From Acidobacteriaceae bacterium (GTDB lineage Bacteria; Acidobacteriota; Terriglobia; Terriglobales; Acidobacteriaceae), in contig JASHNS010000001.1 of assembly GCA_030041515.1 (NCBI GenBank), positions 36,005-100,004 on the forward strand: a stretch of DNA of 64,000 nt, given 5' to 3'. The notes under the pieces were generated by a model, which was given only the letters and a program-made list of their open reading frames with translations, was not told where the DNA came from and made no database searches. Positions 25,356 through 35,162 of the stretch are shown here, one piece after another; positions within the stretch are counted from its first letter, which is position 1, and each line of letters starts with the position of its first letter. The position numbers and the translations under genes were made by a program.

Positions 25356-26615
25356 TCAGGCTTTCTTACGAGAGAATAGCGGATATTTTTTCAGAATCGA
25401 ACTGGGAAGCATGGCGAACTCCGCCGCCCATGGCAGAGGATCGGACCAATCGAATACCGACTCCATCGCTGTGGCGCGAAGAGAACGAAAATATTCGCGA
25501 AAAGTGAGGCTGCCATAGGCCAGATCGGAAATGGCGGTTGGAATATCGGTCAGCAGGCGAAGCCATCCTTTCCCGCCAGGAGCCCGCATGGGTGTAGTCG
25601 GTATGCCGCAGAAATGCGCGTACAGCAACCATGAAAAATCTATGCCACAGGCCGCACCGAGACCGTGAAATCCCCACGCGCGAGCATTGGCATCGAGCAA
25701 TTTATATTCTCCATCACGGACATCGCGTTTATACTCGATTTCGATCAGGCCATCGTAAGAGAGAGCGCCAATGAAGCGCTCTGAGAGCTCCTCGATTGCA
25801 GGAGCGTCGACAGTTTCAACATAAGTGGCAGCTCGACCGAACTCACGTGGATGCTGGCGCAGGCGCCGTGCGCACAAGGTGCTGTGCGGCTTTCCCTTTT
25901 TCGCGAGTCCGCACCAGGAATACTGTTCCAAGCCTCCGCCTGGGATAATTTCCTGAAGCAGAATCTCTTCCGGTCGAATCTGCCGGGCGGCTTTCTCGTA
26001 TAAACGCATGAGCTGCTGGGGTGTATTGGCGCGCCACGCTTTTGCGCCGGTCGCGTAGAAGAAGTTCTCCTTGATCGCGGGTTTGATGGCGAGCGGCAGT
26101 TTGCTTACGAGGCCCGGCAAGTCTGCGGCGCTGGCAGGATGGAAAGTTTTCGGACAGGGGATACCGAGATATTCGGCCAATTCATATGTCTTCTTCTTAT
26201 CCCATGCCCAGTGAATGCATTCCCATTCACCGGTTGTGACTATATAAATTTCTGCGAGTTCGTCGCGATTCCTGGAAAAAGCAGCAACCGTCTCATCACG
26301 TGTCGGAATGAGGATCCAACCGTTGAGACCGTATCGACGCCCGACGGAAAGGACGGCGTCTACCGTCGCGCGTTCATCGCGGATATCTGCAACCCGGATT
26401 ACTCGGCTGGCATAACGGGAGAGATTCGATATACAAAACTCGTCTTCCAGGATCCAAACCGGAATGCCACGGGGGCCCAAACTCCGTGCCACGGCCAGAC
26501 CCGGGTGATCCCCGCCCACGACCAAAACGCCGGGTCTTTGCCCGGCAGAAGGAACCACGGCAGCAAGATTGGGTCGCTGCAGTGAGGGTTTCTCGGAGCG
26601 CTGGACGATGTGCAT
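25356..26615 (-). CDS. ATP-grasp carboxylate-amine ligase
   Basis: The 419-residue protein has an N-terminal Rossmann-like pre-ATP-grasp part (VLVVGGDHPGLAVARSLG), an ATP-grasp core (LPLAIKPAIKENFFYATGAK, EEILLQEIIPGGG) and the metal-binding IEIEYKRD...YKLLDANARAWG. Such enzymes join a carboxylate to an amine through an acyl-phosphate. D-aspartate ligase-like and CarB-like proteins of this kind are frequent in exopolysaccharide clusters. It lies 12 bases after the FAD monooxygenase gene and is probably co-transcribed with it. Substrates unknown. Confidence 0.75.
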   Translation of the reverse strand: MHIVQRSEKPSLQRPNLAAVVPSAGQRPGVLVVGGDHPGLAVARSLGPRGIPVWILEDEFCISNLSRYASRVIRVADIRDERATVDAVLSVGRRYGLNGWILIPTRDETVAAFSRNRDELAEIYIVTTGEWECIHWAWDKKKTYELAEYLGIPCPKTFHPASAADLPGLVSKLPLAIKPAIKENFFYATGAKAWRANTPQQLMRLYEKAARQIRPEEILLQEIIPGGGLEQYSWCGLAKKGKPHSTLCARRLRQHPREFGRAATYVETVDAPAIEELSERFIGALSYDGLIEIEYKRDVRDGEYKLLDANARAWGFHGLGAACGIDFSWLLYAHFCGIPTTPMRAPGGKGWLRLLTDIPTAISDLAYGSLTFREYFRSLRATAMESVFDWSDPLPWAAEFAMLPSSILKKYPLFSRKKA

Positions 26616-26627
26616 GCAGTTAGAGTT

Positions 26628-27809
26628 CTAGCCACGATTGTGCCGAAACCACGAGGTGATTTCTCTCGACGCAAAATCGGTTCCCGTAACGAAATAGAGC
26701 AACGGGCCAAAAGATCGTGCTGCCGGCGCGCCAGTAAAATGAAGCCCAGGGGCAGACGCGCAAAGTCCCCGGCCGACGATGGGATAGCCATCGAGTTGGC
26801 GCACCTCACGGATCAGATCGCGGGACAGAAATTCGTATTTTGCAATGTCCACCCGGTAGCCTGTTCCCAGGAGCACATGATCCACGCGGCGTTCCGTGCC
26901 GTCGTCGAGCCTGAGTTCCACCTCACCGCCAATCTCCGTTGCGGAAACTACGTGGCGACCAGTCGAAACCCTAACGTTCTGTAGCCTTGGAATCAACCAG
27001 GGGGCGCCGGCAGAGCGAACTGCGCGTGTCCGGATCCTGTCCCTGGGCTTTAGGGGAAGGTGGGACATCAAATGCGGATAGGCTACCAGGCGGCTGATCC
27101 CGGCAGGGCCGATGTCATGTTTGGAGTAAAGCGCATTTGAGAGCGGTCCCAGATTATGCAGACGAGGGTGCATCCCGATCCACCGAAGTGCCGGGATCCG
27201 AGCGATCACCTCAACATCAACCCCCAATTCGTGGAGCAGAGCGGCACACTCAAGAGCGCTCTGCCCCGCACCCACGACAGCCACGCGTTTGCCGAGGCCT
27301 TTGAGGGGCCGACCGTCATAGCAATGCGAGGCACGACATGAGCATAGTTCAGAGAAAACCTCAGGATTCTTTCTGAATGGACCAATTCCCGCCGCGACGA
27401 TAACGCGCCGGGCGGTGACAGGCAAGCCGTCGGACAAAGTCAGTCGGAACCGCGAACCTTCCCGTTGTACTTCGCCGACGGACCTCTGATCTAAAGGGGT
27501 GCCTATCTGCTGCTGAAACCATTTGCCGTAATCGACAAACGTTTTCCCGGCTACGCGTTTCACCGGAGCCGTACCACTGGCAGTCTCATACGCCTCAAGC
27601 GTGAAATCCCGGTGCGGATCGGCGATCGTAGACGCCGGGCGAGGAGACCGCAACAACATGCCCTCGGGCATACCGGTAGACCAAAACTGCATAGGCTCGC
27701 CGAACACATGGGCTTCGACGCCTATGTTTCTGAGGTGCGCGGCCGCGGATAGTCCATACGGTCCGGCTCCCACAATCGCTACTTCACAATCCACACTTGA
27801 GACGTTCAC
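26628..27809 (-). CDS. FAD/NAD(P)-dependent monooxygenase-like oxidoreductase
   Basis: The 393-residue flavoprotein has an N-terminal FAD motif (VAIVGAGPYGLSAAAHL), a second Rossmann motif for NAD(P)H (VAVVGAGQSALECAALL) and the late FAD motif VDHVLLGTGYRVD. The arrangement is that of class B monooxygenases such as the SidA/PvdA N-hydroxylases and related flavin oxidoreductases. It could oxidise an amine or ketone in the product. The 12-base spacing to the ATP-grasp gene suggests the two act on the same intermediate. Substrate not deducible. Confidence 0.75.
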   Translation of the reverse strand: MNVSSVDCEVAIVGAGPYGLSAAAHLRNIGVEAHVFGEPMQFWSTGMPEGMLLRSPRPASTIADPHRDFTLEAYETASGTAPVKRVAGKTFVDYGKWFQQQIGTPLDQRSVGEVQREGSRFRLTLSDGLPVTARRVIVAAGIGPFRKNPEVFSELCSCRASHCYDGRPLKGLGKRVAVVGAGQSALECAALLHELGVDVEVIARIPALRWIGMHPRLHNLGPLSNALYSKHDIGPAGISRLVAYPHLMSHLPLKPRDRIRTRAVRSAGAPWLIPRLQNVRVSTGRHVVSATEIGGEVELRLDDGTERRVDHVLLGTGYRVDIAKYEFLSRDLIREVRQLDGYPIVGRGLCASAPGLHFTGAPAARSFGPLLYFVTGTDFASREITSWFRHNRG

Positions 27810-27978
27810 AGGCTATTCCTGGTCAGAAAAGTAGTAGAGTTTCCAGAAGTTCCAAAGAAAAGATTCGGTTTTCTGTGCGCTGATGGCGGGAGGGTGGAAG
27901 TGTTACTTCTGTCCTGCACCGCTGCGGCGGATAGCGTCAATTCTGAGTGTCAGGGGTTCCCGATTTATTGCGCCGTCC

Positions 27979-29346
27979 TCAGGATAAGCGGGAACTCGCC
28001 ACTACCGGCTGCTCGAGACTGTAGGACACCCGATTCCCGTCAAGATGTGCATATGCCACCCTTGCCCGCTCCTCGCCGGGGCCTTCAATGTGCCAGGAAC
28101 CGTCCCTCTCCAGCAGCCGCATCTCGCTTCGCTGACGCCACCACGCCGCGGCCTCACGAGGCAGAGGTGTCCAAACCGAGCCATCGGCGCTTAGCTCTCG
28201 CAAGTGATTCAGCAGGCCTTTGTAGACAGCCTGCGCACGGGGCTCCATGACGTAATCGGGATGGATCAGGATTGTGACCAGTCCATGGTTCTTCCGAATG
28301 AGATCCACCTGACGCTTCCACAGAGAGAGCGAGTATTCCTTCAGGATGTTGAACAATGTGTGGTCCTGGGTACAGGTCAGCGGCAGCTCCACAACTCTTC
28401 CAAGGAAGTACGGCATGACGGTGCAACAGCCGCCGCGTTGCGGATCAAGGTGACCCACATTGGGTATAGACATATCGTACGAGAACTCAAATGCATCGTA
28501 CCAATCTGCATTTCTGTATAGAATGCCCGATCGAAAGCCTTCGGCGCCAAATCTACGAGCGTATTCGTTGATTCGTTGTGCTCGTCTCAGAAACTCGGCA
28601 CGTTCGGCATATAGCCGGCCGTCGTGCTTGAGGTCATGAACATTTACTTCGAAACCACGGTCGCGAATCGATTGAAGGAAAGACGATTCCACAGGATAGC
28701 GCTCTTCGGGAACAATCTGAAAGGAGCTCCTGAATCCAAACGACTCGTCAATGTCCATCAAGTGCGAACAGAAGTCTTTGCCTCCTGCATGTTCCACATC
28801 GTGCGTCACGATCGTGCAACTGGAGAAACCGTCCGGCCAAAACCATATGAACGGAAGGGAAGTGACACCGGCCGCGCGCATCATCAGTGCTAACAGGCGC
28901 TGCTGCAGACGGTCTACCGTAAGGTCGACTGGCCATGCCGGAAATGGAATCTTATCCCAGTTGCGCAAATGGATCCGCTGCAGCCGCGTGCGAAGTGAGA
29001 GTCCCATATGGGGACGCAACATGTAGTAGACCTTACGCAGGACGGCATGGGAAAGGCTCCCTTCTTCGCGAAAATGTGCGGTGTAGCGTTCGTGGAGGAA
29101 ATTATCAATGATCTCCTGAGGATCGAACGGCAGGCAAACCCGCGGGCCCAAAATCTCGATGTCTCTCGCAGCATCATAGAGACCTGCGTCTGGACGGGTT
29201 GCACGGACACTGCACGTTGCCCGGCCATAGCAAACAGTATCCGTTCCGAAGCTGAAATAGCCTAGTTCCGAAGGGCGATCGGAACCTGTCGTGAAATCCA
29301 CGTGAACGTCCGGGCAACGGTAATAGTCGAGAACTGGTCGGTTCAT
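27979..29346 (-). CDS. Polysaccharide deacetylase-like protein
   Basis: The 455-residue protein has NodB-like motifs: IVTHDVEHAGGKDF as the metal-binding acidic motif (HDVE rather than the more common HDVD or TFDD), VNVHDLKHDGRLY supplying the two His, FRSGILYRNADW, and LVTILIHPDYV near the end. About 170 N-terminal residues precede the domain. It is a probable de-N-acetylase or hydrolase of a glycan intermediate. Similar proteins accompany FemAB and asparagine-synthase homologues in exopolysaccharide loci. A second, divergent deacetylase-like gene lies at 47056-48861. Confidence 0.75.
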   Translation of the reverse strand: MNRPVLDYYRCPDVHVDFTTGSDRPSELGYFSFGTDTVCYGRATCSVRATRPDAGLYDAARDIEILGPRVCLPFDPQEIIDNFLHERYTAHFREEGSLSHAVLRKVYYMLRPHMGLSLRTRLQRIHLRNWDKIPFPAWPVDLTVDRLQQRLLALMMRAAGVTSLPFIWFWPDGFSSCTIVTHDVEHAGGKDFCSHLMDIDESFGFRSSFQIVPEERYPVESSFLQSIRDRGFEVNVHDLKHDGRLYAERAEFLRRAQRINEYARRFGAEGFRSGILYRNADWYDAFEFSYDMSIPNVGHLDPQRGGCCTVMPYFLGRVVELPLTCTQDHTLFNILKEYSLSLWKRQVDLIRKNHGLVTILIHPDYVMEPRAQAVYKGLLNHLRELSADGSVWTPLPREAAAWWRQRSEMRLLERDGSWHIEGPGEERARVAYAHLDGNRVSYSLEQPVVASSRLS

Positions 29347-29533
29347 TTGAGAGCTGAGCTTTCAATAAGAGCGGTGTGTAAAGTCGGCGAGATAATCATT
29401 TCGATTACGACCAACAGTCTTCATCCTGGAGTTGTCTTCTGGCCAAACCTACTGGCACCGACCGCGGTCGGCTAAGCGTCTGGATTCAGCCAGACCTGTC
29501 AATCGCAACCGGGCGCGTTGGCGATGAAAACGG

Positions 29534-30880
29534 TCAATTGGCGAAAGTTGCTGGTGTCTTCAGGCGCCCAACGAAGTGCAGATCATTGCGACAGCGGAGG
29601 TTAACACCAGTTTCGAGTTCGTCAGGATTGCCGGACGTCCACTGGAGCGCCATCCGGGGGATCACGGTTGCGAGATGAATCTGCATCTCGACTCGGGCCA
29701 GCGAGTCGCCGATACATTTTCTGGGGCCTGCGGAGAAAGGAATGTGAGCCAAGGGGTACCTCTCTGCATGAGGATGACGCACGAATCGGTCGGGGTCAAA
29801 CTGATCGGGATTGTCCCACAGTGCCGGATTACGCTGAATGAGATAGGGTGAGATGTAAATCTCGCTCCCGGCGGCCACAAAATAGGGTCCGAGATGGTCG
29901 TCAGCGAGGGCCCGGCGCGTCATAAGCCATCCGGGAGGATAGAGCCGCATCGTCTCATCGATGACGGCACCAAGATATTGCTGACTTGCCGCAGGGGATC
30001 CTGAAATCTGTTCGCCCGTCGTTGCCAGGGCCTTTGAAAGCGTGGACTCCACGTGAGGGTGCTGCGACAACAGATACCATGCCCAACTGAGCGTGCTGGC
30101 AGTTGTTTCGTGCCCTGCGACAATCAAGGTAACCACTTCGCTGACCAGCTGGCCGTCAGGCATAAGCTCGCCAGTTGCCCGGTCGCGCGCATTCATGAGC
30201 ATGTCCAGAATGTCTGCCCTGACGTCACTCTTCTGTCGTCGCTCAGCAATGACGTGATGGACAATCTCTCGTAACGGCCGGAACACATGCGCGAAGTGAA
30301 GATTTCTTGCAGATTCTGACGATAAGATACTGAACGCAGGTGCTACAGCTTCAAAATCCCGACCAAAAAGTGCCCGTAGCACCACTTCCAGGACCCAAAG
30401 GCTCACCTCGCGGGTTATGTTTATGTCAGTACTCTCCTGGGCCAGAACCGTCCATCTCGACAGGAGCTGGTTGCTCGTCTCCTGGATCATCGCGACAAGC
30501 TTCTCCACTTCCTCACCGTGGAATGCCGGCTGAATCATCCTGCGCTGAGTTTTCCAGAATTCTCCCTCGCTGACCATCAGACCATTCCCGAGGAGGAACC
30601 CAACTCGCTTAATTGCCTGGCCCTTTCTGTAATTCTGCCAATTACTGCGCAGCACGTGATCGGCATACTGAGGGTCACTCACCACATAGACATACGCACC
30701 GTAGACGCAGGCCCGATAGATTCCACCGTATTCTCTGAGGTTCTTCATCAGCCAGTCGAGAAGATTGTTCCTGGGATCGTACTTCTCTGCTGGTCCGGGC
30801 GCGATGATCTGTTCGGCCATCATCTTATTGAAGGAATTCCGAGAGATGGAGACGCCGTTCTGTCGACTTCCAGGGCTCAA
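29534..30880 (-). CDS. Cytochrome P450
   Basis: The 448-residue protein has all P450 landmarks: the I-helix AGHETTAS, the K-helix ETMR, the heme loop FSAGPRKCIGDSLA with the thiolate Cys, and the C-helix WKTQRRMIQPAFHGEEV. It is close in style to CYP4/CYP102-like fatty-acid hydroxylases (QPAFH, YPPGWLMTRRA). A start at one of the two ATGs at 30823/30820 is possible. In a cluster with acyl-CoA synthetases, FabG and acyl carrier proteins, oxidation of an acyl chain is the favoured inference. No ferredoxin or reductase gene is adjacent. Confidence 0.9.
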   Translation of the reverse strand: MSPGSRQNGVSISRNSFNKMMAEQIIAPGPAEKYDPRNNLLDWLMKNLREYGGIYRACVYGAYVYVVSDPQYADHVLRSNWQNYRKGQAIKRVGFLLGNGLMVSEGEFWKTQRRMIQPAFHGEEVEKLVAMIQETSNQLLSRWTVLAQESTDINITREVSLWVLEVVLRALFGRDFEAVAPAFSILSSESARNLHFAHVFRPLREIVHHVIAERRQKSDVRADILDMLMNARDRATGELMPDGQLVSEVVTLIVAGHETTASTLSWAWYLLSQHPHVESTLSKALATTGEQISGSPAASQQYLGAVIDETMRLYPPGWLMTRRALADDHLGPYFVAAGSEIYISPYLIQRNPALWDNPDQFDPDRFVRHPHAERYPLAHIPFSAGPRKCIGDSLARVEMQIHLATVIPRMALQWTSGNPDELETGVNLRCRNDLHFVGRLKTPATFAN

Positions 30881-30918
30881 TTTCGTGGGTCGGTCTACAC
30901 AGCGGCTTCGGGGGGACC

Positions 30919-32034
30919 CTATTGGATAAAATGCACGGGAAGTGATGCAGTCTGGATAGGGACGGCGCGGTCAGAGTGGATGCGCTCCGCGGATCCGGGA
31001 GCCGAAACACCGCTCGAGCAATCGGTGGCTGAATTCTTTGCAGATGTCAGATAATCCAGCCAGTTTCTATAGAGAGAGATGGCCGTGGCCTGCCAGGAAT
31101 TGTGGAGGTGTGCCTGGCCGAGTATGGCTGAAACCTCGGAGAGCAGTTCTTCGCGCGGGAAAAGGCGCGCTTCACGCCCGATTTCTCGCAGAGAATCTGA
31201 CGTGGCGTCGTCGAAATATGTCTGAGGGAGCGATGGGTACCCTGCCGCCTCGCCCCGCAGATAGCGTGCGACATCCCGACGATATTCGAGGAGGAGCGTA
31301 TTTGCTTCGTACTCCGGATGACCCTGGAAGAAGACGAACAGGCTTCTGTTGTGTTTTACGAATGCGTCGACGCCGACCGAGGCGGACTTCGTCAGGATCT
31401 CGTAACCATGCCTGGTTAATGCCTGTTCTTCGAGGCCGTTCCAGCGCGAATGTGGCATTTGCAAACGGAAGGGGGACTTCGCGGTAATCAGATGGTCTGA
31501 GGAGAGTTCACAATCAAAGAGGCCGCAGTGCTTGTGCGTGCTTCGCACTCGAGGGATGCCGTCCAGGTGCAGCACGGCAGCATGCGCAGCAAGGCAGGAC
31601 CAAATGGTGGAGCGAGTGTGATCCTGGGCCCAATCCAATAGTCGCACGAAGCTGTCCCAATATGGCTCGTCCTGAAGCCGCGGCGCCGAGGGCTCGCGGC
31701 CGGTGACGATGAGTCCATCGAGAGGTTCATTCCAGAGGGTATCGATCTCGAAGTAGCGTCCTTTGAGATGGCGGCTTGCGCCTTCTCCACGCGGGAGTTC
31801 GGGCAGCTGGTAAAGGCGAAGCCGTAGGGTCATATCCCCGGCAGCGGCATCAAGCAGCGATATAAACTGTCGTTCCGTTGCCTCGAGAGCGCCATCCTGC
31901 ATATTGTTGAGGAGTCCGATGGTCAGCGTCGGCCGCAAGCGGTGGGCTTTTTCGTCGCTGGCTGCACCGTGATCCAGGCTGTCGCAGGAATCCGGACCGT
32001 CAGCGGGGGGAATTCGGTCAAGATACAAAGGCAT
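30919..32034 (-). CDS. MetA-like homoserine O-acyltransferase
   Basis: The 371-residue protein matches the HTS/MetA family: IGLLNNMQDGALEATERQF, LDGLIVTGREP, the acyl-Cys in STIWSCLAAHAAVLHL and the catalytic His in FFQGHPEYE. E. coli MetA is about 60 residues shorter; the extra length here is an N-terminal tail and a C-terminal extension. MetA enzymes acylate homoserine with succinyl- or acetyl-CoA. The next gene (52 bases downstream) is a MetY-type sulfhydrylase homologue, so the pair could make homocysteine or a related non-protein amino acid for the product. Confidence 0.85.
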   Translation of the reverse strand: MPLYLDRIPPADGPDSCDSLDHGAASDEKAHRLRPTLTIGLLNNMQDGALEATERQFISLLDAAAGDMTLRLRLYQLPELPRGEGASRHLKGRYFEIDTLWNEPLDGLIVTGREPSAPRLQDEPYWDSFVRLLDWAQDHTRSTIWSCLAAHAAVLHLDGIPRVRSTHKHCGLFDCELSSDHLITAKSPFRLQMPHSRWNGLEEQALTRHGYEILTKSASVGVDAFVKHNRSLFVFFQGHPEYEANTLLLEYRRDVARYLRGEAAGYPSLPQTYFDDATSDSLREIGREARLFPREELLSEVSAILGQAHLHNSWQATAISLYRNWLDYLTSAKNSATDCSSGVSAPGSAERIHSDRAVPIQTASLPVHFIQ

Positions 32035-32086
32035 AACGTGTGCTCCGTGATTTCGAGGGGGATTGGGAGTGCGAGTGATGTTGAGT

Positions 32087-33361
32087 TCAGTGCGCGCGGT
32101 CCAGAGCCTGCTCCAGATCAGCGATAATGTCGTCGATATGCTCGATTCCGATGCTCAGGCGAATCATCCCGGGAGAGACGCCGGCACGTTGCTGTTCTTC
32201 GGGCGACATCTGGCGGTGCGTGGTCGACGCAGGATGGCAGGCGAGAGACTTGGCATCGCCCAGGTTCACCAACCGCATGACGAGCTTGAGCGAGTCATGG
32301 AATGTGACGGCAGCGCTGTAGCCACCGCGTATGCCGAACGCCATCAGGGAGCAGGCGCGGCCACCAAAATATTTTTGCGCAAGAGCATGGTAAGGACTCT
32401 CCGCGAAGCCTGCATAGTTGACCCATTCGACATTGGAGTGGGCCCGCAGGAACTCGGCGACTTTCCTGGCATTCTGGGTGTGCCTCTCCACGCGCAGAGC
32501 GACGGTCTCAATTCCCTGGAGAAGCAGAAAGGCACTAAGAGGAGCGAGCACCGCGCCGGTGGTGCGCTGAAAGACACTGCGGCAGCGTGCCACATAGGCC
32601 GCCGCTCCATAGTGTTCGCTATAAACCAGGCCGTGGTAGGAGGCATCCGGCTCGGTAAACATTGGAAACCGCGCCCCATGATCTTTCCACGGGAACCTGC
32701 CGCTGTCGATGATCGCCCCCCCCAACGTGGTTCCATGGCCGCCCAGAAACTTAGTGAGTGAGTGAACGACCACGTCAGCGCCGTATTCGATGGGGCGCAA
32801 CAGAATCGGCGTTGCGACGGTGTTATCGACAATCAGCGGCACTCCATGCCGATGGGCAGCATTTGCCAGCTCCTCGATGTCGCAGATGTTGCCGGCGGGG
32901 TTGCCAACGGATTCGCAGTAGACTGCCCGCGTCTGCTCGTCGATCAGCTGCTCGATTGCCGCGGCTGAGTCAGACTCAGCGAATCGAACGGTGACGCCCT
33001 GACTGGGGAGCAGATGGGCAAAAAGCGTATGCGTAGTGCCGTAGAGCTGGGGAACCGAAACGATATTGGTCCCCATTCCGGTAACGTTCTGCACTGCATA
33101 GGAAACGGCGGCCTGGCCGCTGCCCACACATAGAGCTGCAAGTCCACCCTCCAGCGCCGCCACCCGCTTCTCCAGCACGTCCGTGGTCGGATTGGCAATG
33201 CGGGTGTAACGATAACCTTCCGCTTCCAGGTTGAATAACGCCGCCGCATGGTCGGCGCTGTCGAATGCATATGAAACGGTTTGGTAGATGGGAACGGCGA
33301 CGGATTTTGTCGTCGGATCCGGTACGTATCCGCTGTGAATGGCGATCGTTTCCAGTTTCAT
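32087..33361 (-). CDS. O-acetylhomoserine sulfhydrylase-type PLP enzyme (MetY-like)
   Basis: The 424-residue Cys/Met-metabolism PLP protein begins ETIAIHSGYVPDPTTKSVAVP, typical for MetY. It has YRYTRIANPTTDVLEKR, VGSGQAAVSYAV and the PLP lysine in VVHSLTKFLGGHGT. MetY replaces the acyl group of O-acyl-homoserine with sulfide or another nucleophile. It is read in the same direction as the MetA-like gene and the PLP decarboxylase, 20 bases after the latter. Housekeeping methionine synthesis is possible. Its position in a specialised cluster suggests a dedicated amino-acid building block, which is inference. Confidence 0.88.
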   Translation of the reverse strand: MKLETIAIHSGYVPDPTTKSVAVPIYQTVSYAFDSADHAAALFNLEAEGYRYTRIANPTTDVLEKRVAALEGGLAALCVGSGQAAVSYAVQNVTGMGTNIVSVPQLYGTTHTLFAHLLPSQGVTVRFAESDSAAAIEQLIDEQTRAVYCESVGNPAGNICDIEELANAAHRHGVPLIVDNTVATPILLRPIEYGADVVVHSLTKFLGGHGTTLGGAIIDSGRFPWKDHGARFPMFTEPDASYHGLVYSEHYGAAAYVARCRSVFQRTTGAVLAPLSAFLLLQGIETVALRVERHTQNARKVAEFLRAHSNVEWVNYAGFAESPYHALAQKYFGGRACSLMAFGIRGGYSAAVTFHDSLKLVMRLVNLGDAKSLACHPASTTHRQMSPEEQQRAGVSPGMIRLSIGIEHIDDIIADLEQALDRAH

Positions 33362-33381
33362 TCTTAATTTGAGAGAAGCTG

Positions 33382-34878
33382 CTAGTGGCTTTGGAATACC
33401 GGTAGATGCGATGCCGCTTCGGTTGTTCCCGGAGTCATCGCGGCATTGGTTGTATCACGATCGTGCGCTTCGCTGGTTACCAGGCGATTCATTTCATCCA
33501 CGACCCACAGGACATCCCGCTCGGTTGTTCTGTAGCTGGTTACGCACGCGCGCACGACAGGCCTGCCGTTGATGTGGGCCTCGGACACCCACGCGATTTG
33601 GCGTTCGCGAACCGCGGAAAGGAAGGCGGGTATATCCAGACCATCCCGTGTAAAGCAGACCAGCGGCAGCGGAGTCGAATTCACGATTGTCCAGCCGGAA
33701 GAGCTCAGAGATTGGCGCAGGAGATCTCCCATGTGTGCCTGTCGATCGATGATGTCCGCGTAGCCGGAAGCGCCATGCTGAGCGATGCTCATAAAGAGCT
33801 TCAATCCAATAAACCGGCGAGACCATTGTACTGAGTGTGTGTAGGGATCGAAGGTTTCCGCGCCCGATTGATTTGGCATATAGGCGGCGTGCGCACGAAA
33901 GGCGCTGGCGACAGCTTCCTGGTGACGACAGAAGAACATTCCGCAGGCCATTGGAACGGAGAGCCACTTGTGGGCATCGCAGGTAACAGAGTCGGCACAA
34001 TCGATCCCGGCAAGGCAGTCCCGCAATACGGGTGACAGGATAGCCGCGCCTCCCCAGGCTGCATCCACATGGAACCAAAGATTATTGTCTGCGCAGAACG
34101 CACCCAGTTCAGGCAACGGGTCGATTACGCCGGCGGTGGTGCTCCCGCAGGTTCCCACCACCATCAGAGGGGAGAAGCCGTGCCTGCGGTCTTCAGCGAT
34201 CTGGGCCTCAAGATCCGCGAGGTCCATCCTGAGCTGTTCGTCTGTGGCCACGATTCTGATGGAGCGCCTTCCGAGTCCGCTCATGTGCGCGATTTTCATG
34301 AAGGAGTCATGAGCCTGTGAACTCAGGTAGATTGTTGGCCTGCAATCGATCGATCGTAGTCCATTTTCGCCGTAGTCCGGAAAGGCGCGTGTAAGCGCCA
34401 CGATGACCGCCGAATGATTGGACTCGGCGCCGCCACTCGTAAACGTCGCAAATGTATTGCGTGGGAGGCCGAATTTGCCGGCGAGCCACGCCAGCGTGTG
34501 ACGTTCAATTTCATTGGCTGCCGGAGCAGTCCGCCAGCTGGCCAATTGCGGGTTGTGCATAGCAACAAGGACATCGGCCGTAACGGAGGCCAGCGTCACG
34601 CTGGGATTAAACAGCCCGAAGTAACGCGGGTGGGTGATCTGGACATTCCAGTTCCGAAGCATTTCCGTGACGTCTGCCAGCACGTCGTCCAGCTGAAGCG
34701 GATGAGTAAAGTCGTAATACCTGGCGAGATGCTCCCGAATTTCGGACGCTGTGACATTCGGGTAGATGGGTCCGTTCCGGATATCATGCTGCAGCTTTGC
34801 GAACTGGCTTTGAAGTTCATCGATCAGCATAATTCTTTCCAGGACTTCTGTGGGTGGGAGAAGGTTTGTTCCAGCCAT
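33382..34878 (-). CDS. PLP-dependent group II amino-acid decarboxylase
   Basis: The 498-residue protein belongs to the aromatic/glutamate-type decarboxylase family: THPRYFGLFNPSVT, FTSGGAESNHSAVIVAL, LWFHVDAAWGGAA (PLP Asp) and VTCDAHKWLSVPMACG with the Schiff-base Lys. It should remove the alpha-carboxylate of an amino acid to give an amine. The first in-frame ATG may be followed by a better one at 34830. A pyridoxal-dependent decarboxylase of this fold is a common member of XrtA-type exopolysaccharide loci. The substrate cannot be read from the sequence; an amine head group for the neighbouring acyl chemistry is plausible. Confidence 0.85.
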   Translation of the reverse strand: MAGTNLLPPTEVLERIMLIDELQSQFAKLQHDIRNGPIYPNVTASEIREHLARYYDFTHPLQLDDVLADVTEMLRNWNVQITHPRYFGLFNPSVTLASVTADVLVAMHNPQLASWRTAPAANEIERHTLAWLAGKFGLPRNTFATFTSGGAESNHSAVIVALTRAFPDYGENGLRSIDCRPTIYLSSQAHDSFMKIAHMSGLGRRSIRIVATDEQLRMDLADLEAQIAEDRRHGFSPLMVVGTCGSTTAGVIDPLPELGAFCADNNLWFHVDAAWGGAAILSPVLRDCLAGIDCADSVTCDAHKWLSVPMACGMFFCRHQEAVASAFRAHAAYMPNQSGAETFDPYTHSVQWSRRFIGLKLFMSIAQHGASGYADIIDRQAHMGDLLRQSLSSSGWTIVNSTPLPLVCFTRDGLDIPAFLSAVRERQIAWVSEAHINGRPVVRACVTSYRTTERDVLWVVDEMNRLVTSEAHDRDTTNAAMTPGTTEAASHLPVFQSH

Positions 34879-35162
34879 GAGCGCAGTATTGATGGCCTGA
34901 TGTGCGAATGCCGCACCGTAGCAACAACGTTTGTCGCGCCTTCTGAGGCGAGCAGGGAAGCTATTCTATCGGACGATCGGAGGAGCCAAAACAGTGAACG
35001 TTGAATGATCTGCTCGAGAGTTCGGTGCCGCTGGATTTTGCGAGATCCGCGTTTTCCAAATGAATGAAGCTCAGAGCAACCTTCAACCACAGGCGAATAC
35101 GTCGGAGCCCGACTTGCGCCGCCGGGGAGTGCGAAGTCCGACGAAAGGCTGGGCCACGCAAC

